Assembly: GCA_013397455.1 (NCBI GenBank)
Contig: VYZB01000116.1
Coordinates: 898,501-962,500, forward strand
Direction of reading: 5' to 3'
Source: Crotophaga sulcirostris
Taxonomy: Eukaryota > Chordata > Aves > Cuculiformes > Crotophagidae
Length of the DNA stretch: 64,000 nt
The position numbers were made by a program, and so were the translations under genes. The notes under the pieces were generated by a model, which was not told where the DNA came from, did not search any database, and saw only the letters and a program-made list of their open reading frames with translations. Positions 49,418 through 62,812 of this stretch are shown here, piece after piece. Every line of letters starts with the position of its first letter. The first letter of the stretch is position 1.

Positions 49418-49535
49418 CGAGTCCCTGGCCCTCCATGTTTCAGTTTCTCTAGCTGCAAAAATAAATGAATAATTTGCTTCTTTGCTGTTCAGCCTCTTGT
49501 GGGGACAATATGACTAATATTCATAAAACACCTTC
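49418..49535 (+). mobile_element. MIR-like SINE relic
   Basis: gcgagtccctggccctccat, gtttcagtttctctagctgc, aaaaataaatgaataat, then cttgtggggacaatatgact and attcataaaacacctt follow the MIR body and 3' part ('ctcagtttc..tctgtaaaat', 'ttgtgaggat..aatg', 'taaagc.ctt'). Diverged. Confidence 0.5.
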
Positions 49536-51137
49536 ACTTTCACAACCCTATGTAAGTATATTATTTTCATGTGGTGAGTCTTACACCACCAGTTCAGCCT
49601 GTTTACTGCCTCCAAAACAAATAGATCACACATGATATATTCCCTTTTAAAAACTCAGCAGTTGTGGAGAATCATATTTCTTCAAGAAGTTTCTCACCTG
49701 AAGAACACAGGAATTTTCCTTTTTGGAAAAAAACATGAAAAAAATCCCAAGTGCCCAGCCTTCCAACAGAGCCCATATCATGGTAATGTGAGAAATATCC
49801 TAAATATTTGGTGGACAGAGAGTGATGCAAATATCATGTAGGAAAACAGCATCCAAGAAGGAGTCGGATAAAACAGGTGAATTATTTTAACATGCTGCCT
49901 GTACTTCTGCCTTCTTTAAGTACAATCACAAAGCCAGGCAAAACTTTCTGTCACTGCCACTAATGCTAATGTGGCACAGAGATGGCATATCAAACCATGG
50001 CATTTGCAGCTTCTGGAGACTGCCTCATCAAGGCACCTTTCAGAAGGATGAAGTGTAGAGGACTTTCAATAACAATCTACCCTAAAAAGTCTTTCACTGA
50101 AGATGACTAATGGTGTGATGTTTGAAGGGATTTTTGAAAAGTGCTTATTTTATGTATATAAAATTGTAGGTGTAATATGATCCATTTCCAGAAGCTTGTT
50201 GATGAGGGAAAAGTGATTCTCTCGGGGTAAGAGAGGGTGATTATAGTTTTTTAGGTCAGAGTCTAATTATATAGAATCATCTTATTTTGCATATCAACGG
50301 CATTCGTGTAGGCACAAAGGATCTCTAAACATCCTTTGTGGACTCGCTGCAGCATGGCACATGCCCTCTCGAGGTCATTGATTATAATCAAGTTATGTCT
50401 TCCACAGGTGATTAGATTTTCTGGTGTGGCGCAAAAATAATGATCTCTTGTTACTGAGAAATATTTATTTAAAACTGTTCAGCACTTTAACTTAATAACT
50501 TTTAAGACTGTAACCTTGCTTGAATGACACAAATATATTTCTTAGAAAAAGCTAATGAGGAATGACAATAATCCACTACTCAGAAGGTGCATTTCTCTCT
50601 ACTGCAGCTCCTAATCTCTCTTGATGGCAATCTTACTTCTGTGCTTCTAACCCCCCAGTCTGTGCACATTTGTCTCTAGGCTGGGCTCCACAACACATCA
50701 CAGCAATGGGTACAGCTGCAAGCACGGCTCCCGAAGTAGTGATTCCTTCCAGCTCATAGCCTCATGGTCCTGCTTTTGAGCCTACCTCTCCTGGCAACAA
50801 GTTGCACTGGGGCTTGCAATTGCTGCAGAAAGATTTTTAACACTCCAGCTAAATTCTAAATCGAAACTATCCCCAGCACTTAATTCTTGGGGTTGAAGCC
50901 AGAAAACATCCCAGAGTTAAACTGCAACCCATCACTGTGGAGATGAGTCTGGAGTAACACTCAAATCGGATTTGGCTCAGCTCTGGCTGTAAAGTGGGAA
51001 TAAAAACTCTTGAGATGCAGATTGCAAAAGTTTTGTCCCATTTGCATGAACAGAGAATTAGGCTTGCTGTATACCCTGCGTGCTATGGGCTTAGGGGAGC
51101 TGTTCAGGCAAGACAAATATCATTTATTAGCTATATT

Positions 51138-51222
51138 AGGGCAGGGGCTATCTCCATTGTATTTCCTAGCACCTAGAACATAAAGACCCTGACCCATGGC
51201 TTGAGTACATGTTACCTACATC
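51138..51222 (+). mobile_element. Amniote SINE/LINE-tail-like relic
   Basis: agggcaggggctatctccat, tgtatttcctagcacctaga and ccctgacccatggcttgagt resemble a widespread sauropsid repeat tail ('gggcagggactgtctc', 'acagcacctagcacaatggggccctgatcc'). The family name is uncertain; the recognition is from memory. Confidence 0.5.
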
Positions 51223-51781
51223 TGGAAAACCTGCTTTCTTTGGGAAAAGGATAGAAAAACCCACCAGAAGATGATCCGTTCACTGAGTATGTGGAGAGAG
51301 AAAATCAGGATGAAGAACCATAACCATATTCTAAATCTCCTCCAGACATTAGCTTTTAGTGTGAGGACACCTTCTTCAGGCTTAAGTCCAAACGTATTTT
51401 CCCTGGGTAGTGGCCAAGCTCCAAAGCTATCACACTCCTTGACAAAATTCCCATTTTCTTTAGTGGAACAGGAACATGCAGGTCTCACTCAGAGACTGTT
51501 GAAGTCAGCAAACACCTCTACAGGGAAATCTTTCCCCTTCAAGTTTTGCCCAGATGGCATGCTCCCTCTCAGGTTCCCCCAAGTGTATTCATAGTGTCAT
51601 TCCTCACCCACTGCTCCCCCGCCCCCGCACACCCTTTTTCTCGCCCTTCCTGATTTGATTGCACAGTCTAAAGCAGATTTATATATGATACATTAAAATT
51701 ACCCTGACTGCTGAATATTTTTTATAGGCTCCTGTTTGATTGAGAGATGTCATTTTTTATAATATTATTTTTCTTACTTGA

Positions 51782-52700
<919 letters not shown>

Positions 52701-53979
52701 TTAACAAGGCTGGGAGAAAAGTTCCCTCCTTACCAGCGTAGGCAGCACACACAAAGAAGGACATGTGGGAGTTTTACCCAGCTGTTCCTGGGGGAAAAAA
52801 AAGACAAGTGGGAGGGAGGTTGGGAGAGAGGGATTTCCCTGCTTTTATCATTCTCCATTTCTCTGCAGTGTTAACATTCTCTCATAGCAGCCAACAGCAA
52901 TATTTTGCAGTTGCAATGTGAAGGAAATAGGTCTGACAACCATCAAGCATGCAAAGAGGCTTCACTGCTGTACAAACACAATTTAAAATACTGGCTGTAG
53001 TTGAATCTAAATGGTGGTTTATGGAATTTGAGACAGACAGGCTGAACAGCTGAATATCTGACCTGCACTTACAGTATTTGCTTACAGGAGCATTCACATT
53101 TTGTATTTGTTGTTGAGGCCTCTCTTTTGACAGTAGTCACTAGCCCTATAATCTTCTTAGTTTCAATGAAACTGAGACCACACTCCTTAGAAGGCTTTAA
53201 CTCCCAAAGTAGCTGTCTACACTGCACCTGTAGCGTCACAGTGTCTGGGTTTTTTGCAGTCTGGTCCTACCTCTGCTTGGCTGGAGAGGGAAAAGCACGG
53301 TCCAACAGGCCATGCAAGTATGCTCTGATGGCAGTTTGGTGGAAGTTTGATGATATAAAGAGGAGCCTGGGCAGGGAGGTGTGGATGATTGCAATCCAAG
53401 GATGTAGTTGGGAGTGCAGATGCACCAGACAGTACCAGTAAGGGATTACAAACTGTTACCTTTCCCTTGCCAAGTTCTCTCACTGCGTTTTCTGCAGTAA
53501 ATTGCTGCCTGTCATGTTAAATTGCATTAATACTGCATAGAGGCCCTAAGGATTGGCTGGAAATGATTTCTTCACCTGTTTTTGACCATGCTTGTTTTGC
53601 TGCTGGAGTGAAAGCCTTCTGTGGAGGCTTTTGTGAGATGTTGACTTTTAGTTATTCTTAGTTGAGGTACGTTCCAATGTGAAAAGGTGTTGAATCCTAA
53701 ATTCGAAGCTCTTTCCCTTGAATCTGGATGAGCTGATGGTATTCAGTGGCTACATCAGGAGAGCTGCAGGTCCCACAGGGCTGGAAACCTAGCTGAGCAT
53801 CAGTGGATATTTTGCTTTGCTCAAAGTTGGAGGACACAGGAAAGAGGGAAGGGGAACCAACAGAAGTGGGAATTAATTCCTGCAAGCTCTAAGTGTTGGA
53901 CCCCACACTGCATAGCAAAAGTTTGGAGAGCAAAATACTAAGGAGGAAGCCTGTTTTTCTCATTAAAACACAGAACTGA

Positions 53980-54085
53980 ATCTAATTTTTTTCCTGGCTC
54001 AACCACTGACTCCTGGTGTGGTCTCAAATAAATTGTTTCACCTTTTATGCTTCAAAATGGGGACAACCACTAAGTGGCTACCTTG
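53980..54085 (+). mobile_element. MIR-like SINE relic
   Basis: tttttcctggctcaaccact, gactcctggtgtggtctcaa and then caccttttatgcttcaaaat with ggggacaac match the MIR order ('ctggctctgcca', 'gtgtgaccttg', 'cctctgtgcctcag', 'aaatggggata'). Confidence 0.6.
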
Positions 54086-54665
54086 GAAGCTTCAGTCAGA
54101 AGTTAAAAAATAACCAATATAAATAATACACCAGAGCATCTTGAATTGTTTTACAGGAGCAACACAGCCAGTTCTTTCCTTTATCAACAAATGAAAATAA
54201 GTAAGAAATTTGTCCCTGAAAATTAGGCATTAAGCCTACAGTGCAAGCACTGTCTTCACTCTGCCCATGCATATGTTGCTTCAATCCACCACTGTATTTA
54301 GCATTTTAGATTTCAGACTGGCCTGTGTCTCACAAGCCAAGATACACTCTGCCTCCCGACACCTTCTTGCAAATGTTGCAGTAATTTAATAGACTGGAAG
54401 TTATTTATGAACACTGAAAAGGGTCTATCCCCTTATGTACATGTCCCTCGTAACCTGACATCTTGATTTCTTCATGTCATCTTATTAAAAAAAAACTGCC
54501 TTTGGGGCACATGAATAAGTGACACAGATATGCATCATCGGAACAGATGCTCAGTATTGAGGGTGATTTATTTTAATTAGTCAAATGTCATTTGAAGAAT
54601 TTTTACTTTGTAACTGGCTTTGATTGCTGTGTGCAAAGCTGCTGCCGTTCCAGGATCTCACGTAA

Positions 54666-54887
<222 letters not shown>

Positions 54888-56270
54888 TAAAAAAAAAACC
54901 CAAACTCGTGCTGTTTGCTGGAGTTTTTTCATCATGTTATGCTAAAGGGCCATTTCCCTTTTAAAGAACACATGAAATGGGCTGTACGTGTTAAAATAGG
55001 CTTTTGTAACAACTAAGAAAGGAGGAAACTATGCAGGATTAGATTTCTTTTTAAAGCTTCAGTGGAAAGCATTGTTTCGAAACCAAAGACGAAAGCTGCC
55101 AGTTTGTCGGTTTGCTCGGGGGAGGGAAGAGAGGAATTAAGCTTCTTTGGACACTTTGCATAGGTTATACAATGAACTAATAAACTTTCTTTGAATTTAG
55201 TACTGATGAAAGTCTTTATAGACCACAATAATCCTTTTTTTCTTAAAAAAAAAGAAGGAACAGCAAAGTAAGTTTCTCACATGTGCTCTCCGGGTAAAGC
55301 ACTTCAGCCTTGACCTGGCTGGAAGGAAGATCCTCCCTTTGGTGGTCTTGGCCTGGGGCTGGGACCTGCAAACCTCCAAGTAAAACAATCAATAAATGGA
55401 AACAGTTTTGAATCCCTGGCCAAGTGGGGCTGAATAGAGATGAGAGAGAATGGAGATTTACCTTTTAAAGAAGACCCCAGATACAAAAGTTTTCGTTTTC
55501 TCACATGGAACTTAAAAAAAAAAAAGGGAAGGAAAAAAAACACAAAAGAAATATTTCACAAAGTAGAATTCCAAAACCAACTAGTTTTATGTCAACCATA
55601 ACATTCAATAAAACCATAAATTTTATATGCATATCAATGTTTTCATTAAAAAAATAGAAAGCACTTTGAAATGCATTATATAACAATATTCCATTCCAAA
55701 AAGATCAGTATAGCCTAAGCCTTACCCAAAAGCTTAAAAATGCACTGTGACAATAAATTAATGATACTTTTTTTGTGAAATGTTTTTCCTTACTGTATTT
55801 GGCAACCAAAAATATGCAGCTTTTTTTTTCTTTTTGTCAGTTTTAATTGCTGAATTTGAATACTTATGCAGCAACATTTTGAAGCAGGCATTTCCCAGTA
55901 AAAGTTGCCTTAACTGGCAAGCCAAAAAGGGATAGGTCATTAAGAAAGATTTTTTTTTAAATGAACATTTTGAAAAAGTTTAAGATTAAAGATTCTATGA
56001 GTCTATTACTTCTGGATTTTGGTGCTGTAACATTTGTATTCTATTTATATAGGGAGCTTTTATTTTTTCATTTAAGTCGATACCGTAAATACTGATTACC
56101 AAAGCCTGTATTAAAAGTTTTTTAATGTTTCAAAGTCAAACACACAGGAAATGCCAAAAATAAAGTTTCCTTCTGCAGATTTATTTTTTGGTACAATCTT
56201 TGCTTGTGTGATACTTTTTTCTTCAAAATGATTTCTGCCTAGTTCTGTGTGTGGAACAGACCAGTTCTTA

Positions 56271-56750
56271 GAATCATAGAGTTACAGAATGATTTGGTTT
56301 GGAAGGGACGTTAAAGATTATCCAGTTCCAACCCTCTGCCCTAGGCAGGGACACTTTCCGCTAGATCAGGTTGCTCAAAACCTCATCCAACCTGTCCTTG
56401 AACACCTCCAGGGATGAGGCATCCATGACTTCTCTGGGCAACCTGTTTGAGTGCCTCACCACCCTGACAGTAAAAAAATCTCTTCCTAATATAGTCTAAA
56501 TCTCCTGTCTTTTAGCTTAAAACCATTCCCCCTCATCCTGTCACTGCATTCCCTGACAAAGAGCCCCTCCCCAGCTTTCCTGTAGGTCCCCATTAGGTAC
56601 TGGAAGGCTGCTTTAAGGTCTCCCTAGAGCCTTCTCTTCTCCAGGCTGAACAAGCCAAACTCTCTCAGCCTTTCCTTGTGTGGAAGGTGCCTCAACCCTC
56701 TGATCATCTTCGTGCCTCTGCTCTGGACTCACTCTGATAGATCCATGTTG
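56271..56750 (-). mobile_element. CR1 LINE, antisense, 5'-truncated (~0.5 kb)
   Basis: agaatcatagagttacagaa then ttggaagggacgttaaagat and tatccagttccaaccctctg mark the 3' end in reverse. It continues through ggcatccatgacttctctgg, gcaacctgtttgagtgcctc and ccttctcttctccaggctga, the standard CR1 ORF2 C-terminal region. Similarity ends near ggactcactctgatagatcc. Frames are broken. Confidence 0.92.
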
Positions 56751-59700
56751 GGTGATGTGTTCATGGCCAGGGAGAGCCTGTCTGGTGCTGAGTGATCACC
56801 ATTGACGTACAGTTTTGTGTTACTCTGTTCACAAGTTTGGAAGTGTTTTACCTAGGAGATAGGATGTGACAAAAGGAAAGGATGTGTGTTGTGGGACAAG
56901 GTCTGTGGGTAGCCTTCCCTCCCAGCCCAGGCATGAACTGAAGAACTGTCATTGGTGAAGCTCTCAGCAAGTCAGGGAAATGCAGGCAGGAAAGAACGAA
57001 TGATAAATAATAGCGGTGGATGCAGCATGTGAGCATTTCTTCTCTCCTTACTCTGAGCTTGACGTGGGCGCTGCCCTTGGGACTTGCTTTGAAGAAAATC
57101 TCACCATTTCATGCAGATTTTTTTTTCTGATTTCTGAAGGTGTTTCAGTCAGTAAATTTATAACAGCAACGTTTTTGTGAACGTGGGAGAGAGCAAGCCC
57201 AGGAAAGGGATGCAGTCTTTCATTCCATCTCTTGATAAAGAGGAGCATCAAAATAATGCTGTTGCAGATAGGTGTCTTGATAGATGTCATTGGTTGAATG
57301 ATCTCTTTTAAATTTTTCCCAGAGTCTCAGTTCTTTCTCTCCTCTAATTCTTATGGTCTCTCCTTAAAAGAGAGAAACAAAGCATCCAAAACATTGGTAG
57401 CTTGAATAAACCCCAAATTAAGCAAAGTCACCCGCTCTCCTTCCTTATCATCTCCGTCACCCGAGCCCTTGCCACAAATGACTTTGCAGCCTGTGAAGTA
57501 ACACTCCAATCCTCAGTGTACACCACATGGCTCAGTTAGAGCAGCTGGGCTGGTTTTCAGTTGTAACAAGCCCACCAAGAGACTTTAATGTGGGAAAGGA
57601 ACAGTTTTCCTCCCTATCATCTCAGCACACGCTGTCTCAGCCGCAATAAGGATTTCTTGTCATGGGGTTTTGTTGAACCCGTGGTTATAATTAATCTGCT
57701 ATTGCCTGTAAAGTGACTTGTGAGACGCAGCTATGGAAAGAAAGGGCAGTATGGCCTCCTTTGGGTTATGCCAAGAAAAGAGAGAGGTTTTTTGGATATT
57801 TTCTTTTTTTTGTCCTTTATATTAAAATGACAGTAGGGGATGAGCATGGCACAGTTGAAGCTGAGCATTTTGGAATGGATGTTCCAGGCGTCTGCTATTA
57901 AAAATGCAGATGAGAAGAAGCTGACCCTCATAGCTGTACTGAGGAAAGTAAGGCCTTTTCAGACAAAAGCATTTCACATTTGGACCAGGCAGCTGATGTG
58001 TGTGAGCATTCAGGAATTTAAATGGTGGGAATCACTGTACCCACCAGCAATGAGGCTTTCTGGATTTATGTGGCAACTTTCAAAAAATTATTATGCAAAG
58101 TAAAGCTAGTTTAATTGCTCAGTTATCTACAGTTGTATGCACAGTTAATACTTCTTGTCTTTGCCCTCTCTTTCTTTTCCCCTATCTCAAGAGCTAAAAT
58201 TGGCTGGCCTTCTCCCACCCTGTCTCTGTGTGGGCTGCACATTCCTCTTCAAATACTTTGTTACTTTGGATGGGTCTTTGAGATGCTGTCTTTCAGGAGG
58301 AGAGCAACCTCTCTGTCATTCCAGCAGATCTTACAAAAGCACTGTTTAAAATTATAGTAAAGTTATATGATCATACACTCCAAGTCAGATGATGCCAAAA
58401 ATTATGTTTACCTCTGAGGCTGACATTGTTCCCCTCAGTGCTGAATTACAGGGTTGTGCGCTCTTGGGTTTTGGTTTGTTTTTCACCCCAAAGGAGGCAT
58501 CTGAGATTATAGCCCTGTTATCCTCCCAGATGCGCATGATGTGGTCCTGGGCTGTGCCACCAGTGTGAAGAACAACACAGTGGACACCCTCCCTTGCTGG
58601 GCTGCCTACCACCTCCCCTCATGAACATGCAGCTTATCTTTCCCAACCACATTTTGCTTTCTGTTTGCTCAGTTAGCTCAAGCGTGACTGTGCTCATCTT
58701 TGGCCAGGTTTCGATGCATTTTTCGCTGGCCTGGTGGAGGGCGTATCTCTGGTCCAAAGTGACCTACCCTGACCTGATGAGTTAGCAGCTCCAGAGCATG
58801 GAGAGTGAAGGGTGTCTCACCACAGTGGTTCTTTGAAGATGGAGAAAATAATATTTTTTCCCAGTTTCCTTCTTGTTCTCCACCTATTTTTTCTTGGAAT
58901 TCATGGAATATTTCATCCTAAACAGTTAAAATCTTAAAGAGATGGTTCTATTGCAGTTTGGTTTTTAAAAACAGATATCACACCATCTTAGCTATACATG
59001 GTACCACCTCACTACACCTAATACATCTGCTGCACCATTAGAAAGTATTAAAGCAAGGAGGGACCACCAGATTCCTAATGATTTATGGCATCATCTCCTG
59101 TGCTTCTCACTCCACACTTTCAGTTGTGTCACTGATGCTGAAGGATGCAGCCTCAACCAGAAAGGCTACTGCCACTTAAATCAGTGGGTGTTTTCCCATC
59201 AGCTTCAATAGGGCTGAGATTTTTTACCCTTTATCTGCCATTTTTTATGTAAAAAGGCAGTAAAAATTCCACCTTGATGGATAATATTACAGGACTATCA
59301 CAAACAGACGGGTGGGAGTCATTCGTTACTCATCTTAAAACAATATGCATGTGCCAGAGGGTCTGAGTTATAAGTCCATTTTTGTGGCTGTACATGGATG
59401 TATGTTCAGGGAGAGTTATGTTTTTGGAATGAGTGTTTAGGGAAATAACAGCGCGGCTGCAGTTCTCCATCAAGGCCCTCTGGCAAGTTTCTGTGTGACA
59501 GGGAGCAAGTCATTAGGTGTTAGGCGAGAGGGTATTACACTTTCTGTCGTCTTCTGAGATATGAGTTGAGTTGGGAGGCGGCGAAATGAAGTGGATCCAC
59601 GAACTAGGTTTTTAGATAATGGATGGGCCTTGTAATAAATGCAATTTTAGAGCCAAGAAGACTGCGTATGCTGACAAGACAATGTATGTGGCTAAAAGTG

Positions 59701-60551
59701 TGGAAATGTGGGTGCTTTGTGCTTATTATCTGTTTGAAGGACAGAAGAAGATGAATCCCCTTGACCTGACAGCACTTTTACAATAGGGTTGTCTAAAATT
59801 GGGAGATTACTTCAGTTGGCAGTGTGTACTCCGAAGACAGCCTAAAAAATTCAATGTAAAGAATACGCTTTATAAGCCTTAGAAACTGCTTCAGAACCTA
59901 CTGTTTTATTGACATCTTAAGAAAATTAAATATATAGTCTTGCCCAGGGATAGTTTCTTAAGCTCCTCAGAACAGTCAGAAGAAAATAAAAAAGGCAAAA
60001 AATAGTAATCCACTAATGTGATTTTAAACAACATGTGAATCGTCTGAAGAGCAGATCAATATGACACTGTACAGCTTTATTTTAAACAGCAGCTTTCCTG
60101 CAAACAGAACTAAATAATGTATAAGAAACTGGAGAGTGCATGTCTGTAAGCCACTGACCGTGATGTAAGGATTTTATAATGTGAATAAATGAAGCTACTC
60201 ATATGGCTCTTTAACCTAGAAGGAGAGAAATTAAGAGACTGAGGAGGAAAAAAATACTGTTTTCAGGTATTGAAGAGATCAAAAGTCAAGAAGACAGAGA
60301 AGCAAATGACACAGCTTGAAATGAAGGGTTCTCTGATGTTAATACTGAGGTGGTAGGGAAAGAGCAAGAAAGGAGGCGTTGAATGAAATGAGTGAAGCAA
60401 GAGGAAGATCAGACCCACACATTAAATCCTAAGAGTGGAGTGTTGTGAAAATCAGCAAGGTTATTTCTGTGTGTGCTCTTTTCAAGCCTGGGCTGGTTTT
60501 TTTCTACTGTATTCAGATCATTTTCCATATCACGGGTATATAAGTAATACA

Positions 60552-61330
60552 TAAAATCACAGAATAGTTTGGAAGGGATCCTTAAAGATCATCTATTCCA
60601 ACACCCTTGCCATGGACAAGGACATCTTCAACCAGATAAGATTGCTTAGAGCCCCGTCCAACCCGAACTTGAATATTTCCGCATATGGGGCATCTAACAT
60701 CTCTCTAGACAACATGCTCCCATGTTTCACCTCCCCTCTGAAAAAAAAAAAAATTCCTTATGTCTAGTCTGAATCTATCCTCTTTTAGTTTAAAACCATT
60801 ACCCCTTGTCCTGTTGCTACAGATCCTGCTAAAAAGTTTGCTTTTTCTATAAGCCCCCTTCAGTCTTCCCGAAGCCTTCTCTTCTCCAGGCAGAACTTCA
60901 ACCCTGTCAGCCTTTTTTCATAGGAGAGGTGTTCCATCCCTCTGATCATTTTTGTGTCCCTTCTCTAGACTTGCTCCAGCAGCTTCATGTCCTTCTTAGG
61001 CTGAGGGCTCCAGAGCTGGGTGCAGGACTCCAGGTGGGGTCTCACCAGAGCTGAGGGACAGAATCCCCTCCCTCGACCTGCTGGCCACGCTTCTTTTGAT
61101 GCAGCGCAGGACGTGGTTGGCCTTCTGGGCTGCAAGTGCGCGTTGTGGGCTCACATCCTGCTTTTCATCCTTCTCAGCAGGGGCTGGTCTCCATCCCTTC
61201 ATCCCCCAGCCTGTATTAATACCAGTGGCTACCTCAGCCCCAGTGCAGGACCTTGCATCTGGCCTTGTTGAACCTCATGAGGTTCACATGGGCCCACTTC
61301 TCAAGCTTGTCCCAGTCCCTCTGGAAGTGA
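60552..61330 (-). mobile_element. CR1 LINE, antisense, 5'-truncated (~0.8 kb)
   Basis: It starts aaaatcacagaatagtttgg, then aagggatccttaaagatcat, and continues through the ORF2 C-terminal region. On the minus strand it carries [20 protein letters not shown] and, nearest its 5' end, [20 protein letters not shown] with VLHWG, motifs I recognise as CR1 reverse transcriptase downstream of the catalytic core. It is the longest CR1 piece in the window. Indels break the frame, so it is inactive. Confidence 0.93.
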
Positions 61331-62153
61331 CAGATGGGGGTCAGACACATCCTGCACACGTGGAAAGCCTGATGTCTGGAGCCTGGCAGGGCCACTGACT
61401 GTGGGGTTGCAAGGCCTGCTCTGAGGGCAGAGGAAGGCGTAGGAGGGCATCTGTGTGAGAACCACACACGAGTCCATAGCATGCAGGGACTGTAAAACCA
61501 GGAGTCAGTCATGTGAAAGGAGATGTCCTTGAAGTTTCAAGTTCAGCAAATAGGGTGGGCTTGGTAGGCCCATAGCCAAGGACAGGAATGGACACACCGA
61601 GACAGGAGGGAGCAGTGAAGGAGAGGGAAGAAAAACCTTTGCTTGGCTTGACGCCAGCTCCCATTAAGTCTCCATCTACAGCTTCAAACAGGGGAGTCAA
61701 ATGCAAAGCTAGACTAATGGAAAGAGATCAAAGTGATTATTCTTTAAATCAGTTCCCTCCCTGCTGGCCCTTGAGCACAGCTGGTGTCAAAGGCAGCTGA
61801 GGAGCCCCACCAGCACTAGTGGCAGTGGAGTGATGGCAATGCTGGAGCAGATGCAACAGATGGAAAAGCCCTAGGGCAGACAGGTAAAGCAGGTGTCATT
61901 ATTTCCTGTCCTGGAAGGTTACAAAGATTCAACTTTATTCATTTTTCAACCAATTTAGTTAATCTGGTGCAAATTCTTGTGTGAACACATTGAGCTGACT
62001 TGAGATAGACCAAAATGGTGGAAACCTGCCTTGCAGGACTTAAGGAGCTTAGACTACTTACTTTATCTCACAGAAGGTGAAGAGGTGACTATTATTTTCT
62101 GCAGCTCCATATGTGAAAGAGAGAGATTCGATAGCAGACAGCTTTATAATCCA

Positions 62154-62168
62154 ACACACACACACACA
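62154..62168. repeat. Short CA microsatellite
   Basis: A short (ac)n run followed by seven to eight A bases. Another CA-rich run is at ~46.25 kb. Potential length variation only. Confidence 0.85.
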
Positions 62169-62564
62169 AAAAAATTACTTTCTGGTGGGTAGGAGCCGGA
62201 ACAAAACAGAGACTAGAAATCAGGTCGGCAGTTTTGCAAGGAGGGAATGAACCAGAGGAATAAATTCCCTTGCGAAGAAGGGACTTGATTTGCAGGCACC
62301 AGGAAGCCTTAAAGGCACCAACTTCTCTTCTTCAGCCCCGGGGTAAGTTAGGCACTTACTTAAGAGGGTTGCTTCACTGAGCAGCCTGTGTAAAACCCAC
62401 ATTAGATGTCTGTGTTAAGTGGACATGGACTGGCTGCCAGCTGTCACTGATTTTTTTTAAACAAATGACCCCCAAGACAAGAGTAGATTTAAGATGACCC
62501 ATTTGCATCTATCTACAGTAGGTATGAAGCCTTTGGATTTCAGTTGATGAAGTGACTTTAGACT

Positions 62565-62812
62565 TTAGACTTGATGTTAGGAAGAAGTTCTACACTGAAA
62601 GGGTGATTGGCCACTGGAATGCGCTGCCCAGGGAGGTGGTGGAGTCGCCGACCCTTGATGTGTTTAAGGGAAGATTGGATGAGGCACTCAGTGCCATGGT
62701 TTAGGTGATGAGTTGGTGTTAGTGTTGGGTTATAGGTTGGACTTGATGATCTCAGAGGTCTCTTCCAACCTGGTTATACTGTGAAACTGTGAAACTGTGA
62801 AACTGTGAAGTG
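62565..62812 (+). mobile_element. CR1 LINE, sense strand, with octamer-repeat tail
   Basis: gatgttaggaagaagttcta, cactgaaagggtgattggcc and actggaatgcgctgcccagg encode the end of CR1 ORF2 in the + direction ([14 protein letters not shown], then [12 protein letters not shown]). The 3' UTR ends ttggacttgatgatctcaga, ggtctcttccaacctgg, and the tail is about four copies of the octamer actgtgaa instead of the usual attctatg. The subfamily differs from the antisense copies in its UTR. Confidence 0.9.
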
